NCBI GenBank assembly: GCA_028065725.1
Contig: JAPTVL010000310.1
Coordinates: 1 to 6,025, forward strand
Source: Betaproteobacteria bacterium
GTDB taxonomy: Bacteria > Pseudomonadota > Gammaproteobacteria > Burkholderiales > Rhodocyclaceae
Reading direction: 5' to 3'
Length of the DNA: 6,025 nt
Each line of letters starts with the position of its first letter. Position 1 is the first letter of the stretch. Positions 4,499 to 6,025 of this stretch are shown piece by piece. The notes below the pieces were generated by a model. The model did not search any database. It worked only from the letters and a program-made list of their open reading frames with translations, and was not told where the DNA came from. Made by a program: the position numbers and the translations under genes.

Positions 4499-5508
4499 GC
4501 GTCTGCCTCCTCGGTGTTTTCGCTATCGTCTGCCTCATCCGCCTCCGGCGCTTCGGCCATGGCGACGGCGATGTAGCTGGCCGGCAGGCCGTACAGCACG
4601 GCCAGTTCAGTCGATGTTTTGCCGCTGGCGCGGATCGCCTCCAGCCAGCCATCGAGGCCGGTGGAGAGTGAGCGCCCGGCCTGCTCGCCGGCGTGGGTGT
4701 CGCCGCTGTCCACGCTGTATTTGTTGGCATAGCCGCGTGGGGTGACCATCAGGCCGTCGCGTACGAAGGTGTTGGAGTTGCCGATGAGCACGGTGGAGAG
4801 CATGCCGATGGCGCATCCGGCCATCTTGTCCAGGGTGGTGAATTCGATGCGCTGTTTTGGCCGGTAGGCGGATTTCACGATGACCACCGGAGTGTCGGGA
4901 CCGCGATGGGCGAGAAAGAGGCGCTGCGCTTCCTGGATCTGCCGGGTGCGGCGGCCGCTCTTGGGGTTGTAGAGGGCGACGACGAAATCGGCCTCGGCGG
5001 CAGCGTTGAGGCGCTTGGCGATGACCGGCCAAGGCGTCAGCAGATCGGAGAGCGAAATGGCACAGAAATCGTGGGTCAGCGGCGCCCCGACCAGCGCCGC
5101 GCAGGTGTTGAGCGCCGAGGCGCCGGGAATTATTTCCACCTCGATGTCGCCGGGTTGGCCACTGGGCGGCGTCCAGCCGGCCTGGAACAGCACCTCGAAA
5201 GTCGGGCCGGCCATGCCGTAGACGCCGGCATCGCCGGAGGAGACGATGGCCACTTTCTTGCCCTGTTTGGCTCGCTCGTAGGCTTCGATGGCGCGATCCA
5301 GTTCCTCGGTCATCGATTTCTTGATCACCTCCTTGCCGACCACCAGATCGGCGACCAGGCGGATGTAGGTGACGTAGCCGATGATCGTATCGGCTTCGGC
5401 AATCGCTGCACGGGCACGCGCCGTCAGGTGGTCGTTGCTGCCGGGGCCGAGGCCGACCAGCATGATTTTTCCGGATTGTTTGGGTGCGTTGTCGATGGCG
5501 GAACTCAT
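4495..5508 (-). CDS. cobJ: Precorrin-3B C17-methyltransferase CobJ (CbiH) with C-terminal extension
   Basis: CobJ transfers a methyl group from S-adenosylmethionine to C17 of the corrin precursor with ring contraction, in cytoplasmic cobalamin synthesis. Sequence signs of this SAM-dependent tetrapyrrole methylase fold are the N-terminal GLGPGS (residues 19-24), IIGYVTYI (42-49), SSGDAGVYGMAG (90-101), IIPGASALNT (126-135), LYNPKSGRR (179-187) and LIGNSNTF (241-248). The usual enzyme is about 240-260 residues; this one is 337. The extra ~75 residues contain a predicted helical part (LDGWLEAIRASGKTSTELAV, about 285-304) and a very acidic tail (PEADEADDSENTEEADA). ATG 5508 overlaps the cobE stop (ATGA), with AGGA seven bases upstream. 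It also overlaps the ferredoxin start by four bases. All catalytic regions look intact. Confidence 0.93.
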   Translation of the reverse strand: MSSAIDNAPKQSGKIMLVGLGPGSNDHLTARARAAIAEADTIIGYVTYIRLVADLVVGKEVIKKSMTEELDRAIEAYERAKQGKKVAIVSSGDAGVYGMAGPTFEVLFQAGWTPPSGQPGDIEVEIIPGASALNTCAALVGAPLTHDFCAISLSDLLTPWPVIAKRLNAAAEADFVVALYNPKSGRRTRQIQEAQRLFLAHRGPDTPVVIVKSAYRPKQRIEFTTLDKMAGCAIGMLSTVLIGNSNTFVRDGLMVTPRGYANKYSVDSGDTHAGEQAGRSLSTGLDGWLEAIRASGKTSTELAVLYGLPASYIAVAMAEAPEADEADDSENTEEADA

Positions 5509-5900
5509 TGGGGAATCCTGGCAATGGAGACGGTGGCGCTGCGTCCGTCGGGGCCGCGCAGCTTGTGTTTTTCGACGATCAGATGGTTCTTGTCCGCGCC
5601 GGCGGCGAGCAGGGCGGCGGCCTCCGATACGGAGGCTGTGCCAGTGTGGCGGCGCACGGTCTCCGACGGATTGGGCACGGGCACGGCGGCCAGTTGTTCC
5701 GGGGAGTAGAAGCTCAGCATCCAGCCCTGCCCGGCGGCAAACGCCAGCAGGCCGGCTTCATCCGCTTTCAGGGTGACGCTGGCGGCAGCCCGCACCTGCG
5801 CCGCATCGAGCCCGGCGCTGTGCAGGGCTTCGGCCACCGCGCGGGCGATGGTCTCGGCTGGGGTGCCTCGGTCGCAGCCCAGGCCAATGGCGATGTTCAC
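5505..5900 (-). CDS. cobE: Cobalamin biosynthesis protein CobE (CbiG C-terminal domain family)
   Basis: A 131-residue protein corresponding to the stand-alone C-terminal domain of CbiG. Visible family features are IGLGCDRGTP near the N-terminus (residues 5-14), the SVTLKADEAGLLAFA segment (about 41-55), PSETVRRHTG (77-86), VSEAAALLAAG (90-100) and LIVEKHKLRG (106-115), ending in VSIARIP. CobE is needed for cobalamin synthesis in aerobic-pathway bacteria but its chemical role is not settled; in CbiG the equivalent domain is fused to the cobalt-precorrin-5A hydrolase part. The start chosen is GTG 5900, because conserved residues begin right there, AGGA lies nine bases upstream, and it overlaps the previous stop (GTGA). 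The longer open frame to 5990 runs antiparallel-free but out of frame through the upstream gene and is not expected. Confidence 0.87.
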   Translation of the reverse strand: MNIAIGLGCDRGTPAETIARAVAEALHSAGLDAAQVRAAASVTLKADEAGLLAFAAGQGWMLSFYSPEQLAAVPVPNPSETVRRHTGTASVSEAAALLAAGADKNHLIVEKHKLRGPDGRSATVSIARIPQ

Positions 5901-6025
5901 AATGCCGCGTCCTGAGGCGGGCGATAAATCACGCGCTTGCCGGCCAGCTTCGCCGCCCAGCCGGCGGGCAACTCGCGCCGGCTCACCCACAGGATGGCGC
6001 CGAAGGCCTCGGGATCGATCTCTTC
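5897..6025 (-). CDS. 3' end of an unidentified gene of the cobalamin operon (partial)
   Basis: The last 42 residues of a protein whose start lies right of the window. They read FGAILWVSRRELPAGWAAKL, then AGKRVIYRPPQDAAL before TGA. Third positions are GC-rich and the stop overlaps the cobE start (GTGA, 5900-5897), so it is the upstream member of the same operon. Position suggests another corrin-pathway enzyme, but this tail is not diagnostic to me, and I assign no symbol. Confidence 0.7.
   Translation of the reverse strand, partial: EEIDPEAFGAILWVSRRELPAGWAAKLAGKRVIYRPPQDAAL

Noticed and set aside
4693..5709. Plus-strand frame of 338 codons opposite cobJ and cobE
   Set aside because: It is Gly/Asp/His-rich shadow sequence; cobJ and cobE on the minus strand have clear family motifs and coupled starts.
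1..6025. CRISPR array, tRNA or rRNA genes
   Set aside because: No regularly spaced repeats and no tRNA- or rRNA-like segments were seen on either strand.

Overview
The window joins mobile DNA (about 1-3500) to a chromosomal-type cobalamin gene cluster (3501-6025). High GC, the Tn21-subgroup and Tn402/Tn5053-type ends and the aerobic-style cob genes suggest a proteobacterium, probably a betaproteobacterium. That taxonomic call is inference; there is no rRNA or other marker here.

Left edge, 1-97: the outer end of a Tn402/Tn5053-family (tni) transposon. It has a 25-bp terminal repeat (73-97) and an inner copy of the same binding motif (50-67). A possible gene start reads back into that element (26 to 1, minus).

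Middle, 98-3500: part of a Tn3-family transposon of the Tn21 subgroup. Its right 38-bp terminal inverted repeat is complete at 3463-3500; its transposase and left end lie outside the window. From left to right it carries: a short AT-rich promoter segment that may be res-like; an MntA/HepT (MNT-HEPN, type VII) antitoxin-toxin pair; a 57-codon orphan reading frame; a cupin gene of more AT-rich composition; about 250 bp with no convincing gene; and a tightly overlapping plus-strand operon of three uncharacterised genes (basic 108 aa, membrane 166 aa, helical 123 aa) ending in a serine resolvase, tnpR. The tnpR stop codon lies inside the terminal repeat.

Right, 3501-6025: host DNA read on the minus strand. 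In transcription order: the 3' end of an unidentified gene, cobE, cobJ with a C-terminal extension, and a thioredoxin-like [2Fe-2S] ferredoxin. All three junctions are 4-bp stop/start overlaps, so this is one operon. It closes with a hairpin that abuts the ferredoxin stop. Beyond it is a CBS-domain gene broken by the Tn3-family insertion; its last 11 codons and stop come from the transposon end.

The overall picture is nested insertion: a Tn3-family element entered a CBS signalling gene beside the cobalamin operon, and a Tn402-type element then entered that element just upstream of its toxin-antitoxin promoter. The most novel part is the three-gene block coupled to tnpR, whose function the sequence does not reveal.
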